A DNA stretch of 64,000 nucleotides from Dermatophagoides farinae (taxonomy: Eukaryota; Arthropoda; Arachnida; Sarcoptiformes; Pyroglyphidae): positions 7,009,001 to 7,073,000 of the forward strand of contig NC_134677.1 in assembly GCF_024713945.1 (NCBI RefSeq), read 5' to 3'. A program made the translations under genes and the position numbers. The notes under the pieces were generated by a model, which had not been told where the DNA came from, ran no database searches, and saw nothing but the letters and a program-made list of their open reading frames with translations. The number at the start of each line of letters is the position of its first letter. The first letter of the stretch is position 1. Positions 63,401 to 64,000 of this stretch are shown here, one piece after another.

Positions 63401-64000
63401 CATCATCATCATCGACAACAACATCAACATCGAATGGTGTGATTGTACATGGAAAACAATCGCAGAATAATCATAAACAATTATTGGATCTAAGTAATAA
63501 ACGTACAAGAAGCAGTAATAATAGTATTAGTCATAATAGTAATGGCTATAGTAGTAGTAGCCTTTATAAATCATCAAATGATTATAATAATTCCGGCTAT
63601 CATACGGCTAGCGAAGATAATACAACAATAACATCATTGACTGAGAATACTGAATCAACTGGCTATAATTCTTCATCCGATGATCATGATGATGGTACGG
63701 ATCATCATGCAACTAATTCTGAATCGAATAATTCAAATGATGTAACATTAATCAAAACGCATAAAAAACACGGAAAAAAGAACATTACAATTAGCTATAC
63801 GTATGATGCATTCTTTATTAGTGATGGTCGATCAAGAAAACGTAATATTAATGGCATCAATAATGGTAGTAATGGTAATAGTGCTGGTAATAGTGTAGGA
63901 GGAGGAAATGCTGGCCATGGTAATGGAATTATTAGTGATAGTAGTGCTGGAAGTATTGATCCAAAAGAAAGGCAACGATATTCATGTACTGAATGTGGAA
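60471..64000 (+). CDS. scrt: Scratch, SNAG-domain zinc-finger repressor (partial: exon 1 and part of exon 2)
   Basis: Exon 1 is 60471-60714; exon 2 begins at 63323 (donor A|GTAAGT, acceptor ATTATCAG|AT) and runs off the window end. The protein opens with MPRSFLVKK, the SNAG motif that recruits corepressors in Snail/Scratch factors, here in the Scratch form. Exon 1 continues with a His run and Gly/Ser/Pro-rich sequence. Exon 2 is Asn/Ser-rich and contains the Scratch-specific box YDAFFISDGRSRKR (63799-63840; vertebrate Scratch has ADAFFITDGRSRR), then Gly/Asn-rich sequence, then RYSCTECG, the start of the first C2H2 finger, where the window ends. At least four more fingers are expected beyond. 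Scratch is a neuronal transcriptional repressor. The 2.6-kb intron is the largest in the window. Confidence 0.93.
60715..63322. other. scrt: intron 1 of scratch
   Basis: 2608 bp of AT-rich sequence with GA, GT, GTT and GAT tracts and homopolymers. No nested gene: frames such as 62203-62433 (+) and 61146-61546 (-) are short, with no similarity. A likely place for neural enhancers. Confidence 0.75.

Overview
The window is AT-rich nuclear DNA from a compact animal genome. Gene models close with introns of about 40-90 bp (one exception of 2.6 kb), genes sit a few hundred bases apart on both strands, and the spaces are full of short microsatellites and A/T runs. The gene set includes Mextli, an eIF4E-binding protein known from insects and nematodes. 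Together with the base composition and very short introns, this points to a small arthropod; my best guess is an astigmatid mite (Dermatophagoides/Sarcoptes type). That is inference, not proof.

Left part (0.5-24 kb), densely packed: mextli (+); meckelin/TMEM67 (-), convergent with mextli with only 12 bp between stop codons; an orphan small secreted Cys-rich protein (-); the RNA polymerase II CTD phosphatase FCP1 (+); proteasome subunit RPN8/PSMD7 (+); a shortened CNOT1 (-); the RING/PHD protein PHRF1 (-); a mini-gene resembling WASH subunit 3 (+); and prolidase PEPD (+).

Middle (24-48.4 kb): a 3.1-kb non-coding gap; a 21-finger C2H2 protein (+); queuosine-nucleotide glycosylase QNG1 (+); heat-shock factor HSF (-); WDR4/wuho (+), whose start region carries an exact 58-bp tandem duplication; an unrecognised four-TM protein (+); a MARVEL/CMTM-like four-TM protein (-) that only appears after splicing; an SLC38-like transporter (+); the CTD-binding protein RPRD1 (-); and two tandem copies of the 3'-end-processing factor NUDT21/CFIm25 (+), the second diverged at RNA-contact positions.

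Right part (48.4-64 kb): a 12-kb gene desert of microsatellites leads to the neuronal repressor scratch (+). Its SNAG exon is followed by a 2.6-kb intron, and the second exon runs off the window just as the first zinc finger begins.

Six products act on the Pol II CTD or on mRNA ends and translation (FCP1, PHRF1, RPRD1, NUDT21, CNOT1, Mextli). I saw no transposable element, viral relic, CRISPR array, tRNA or rRNA that I could support. No wholly new system stands out. The most notable items are the NUDT21 tandem paralogue, the WDR4 58-bp duplication, the reduced CNOT1 and the orphan secreted protein.
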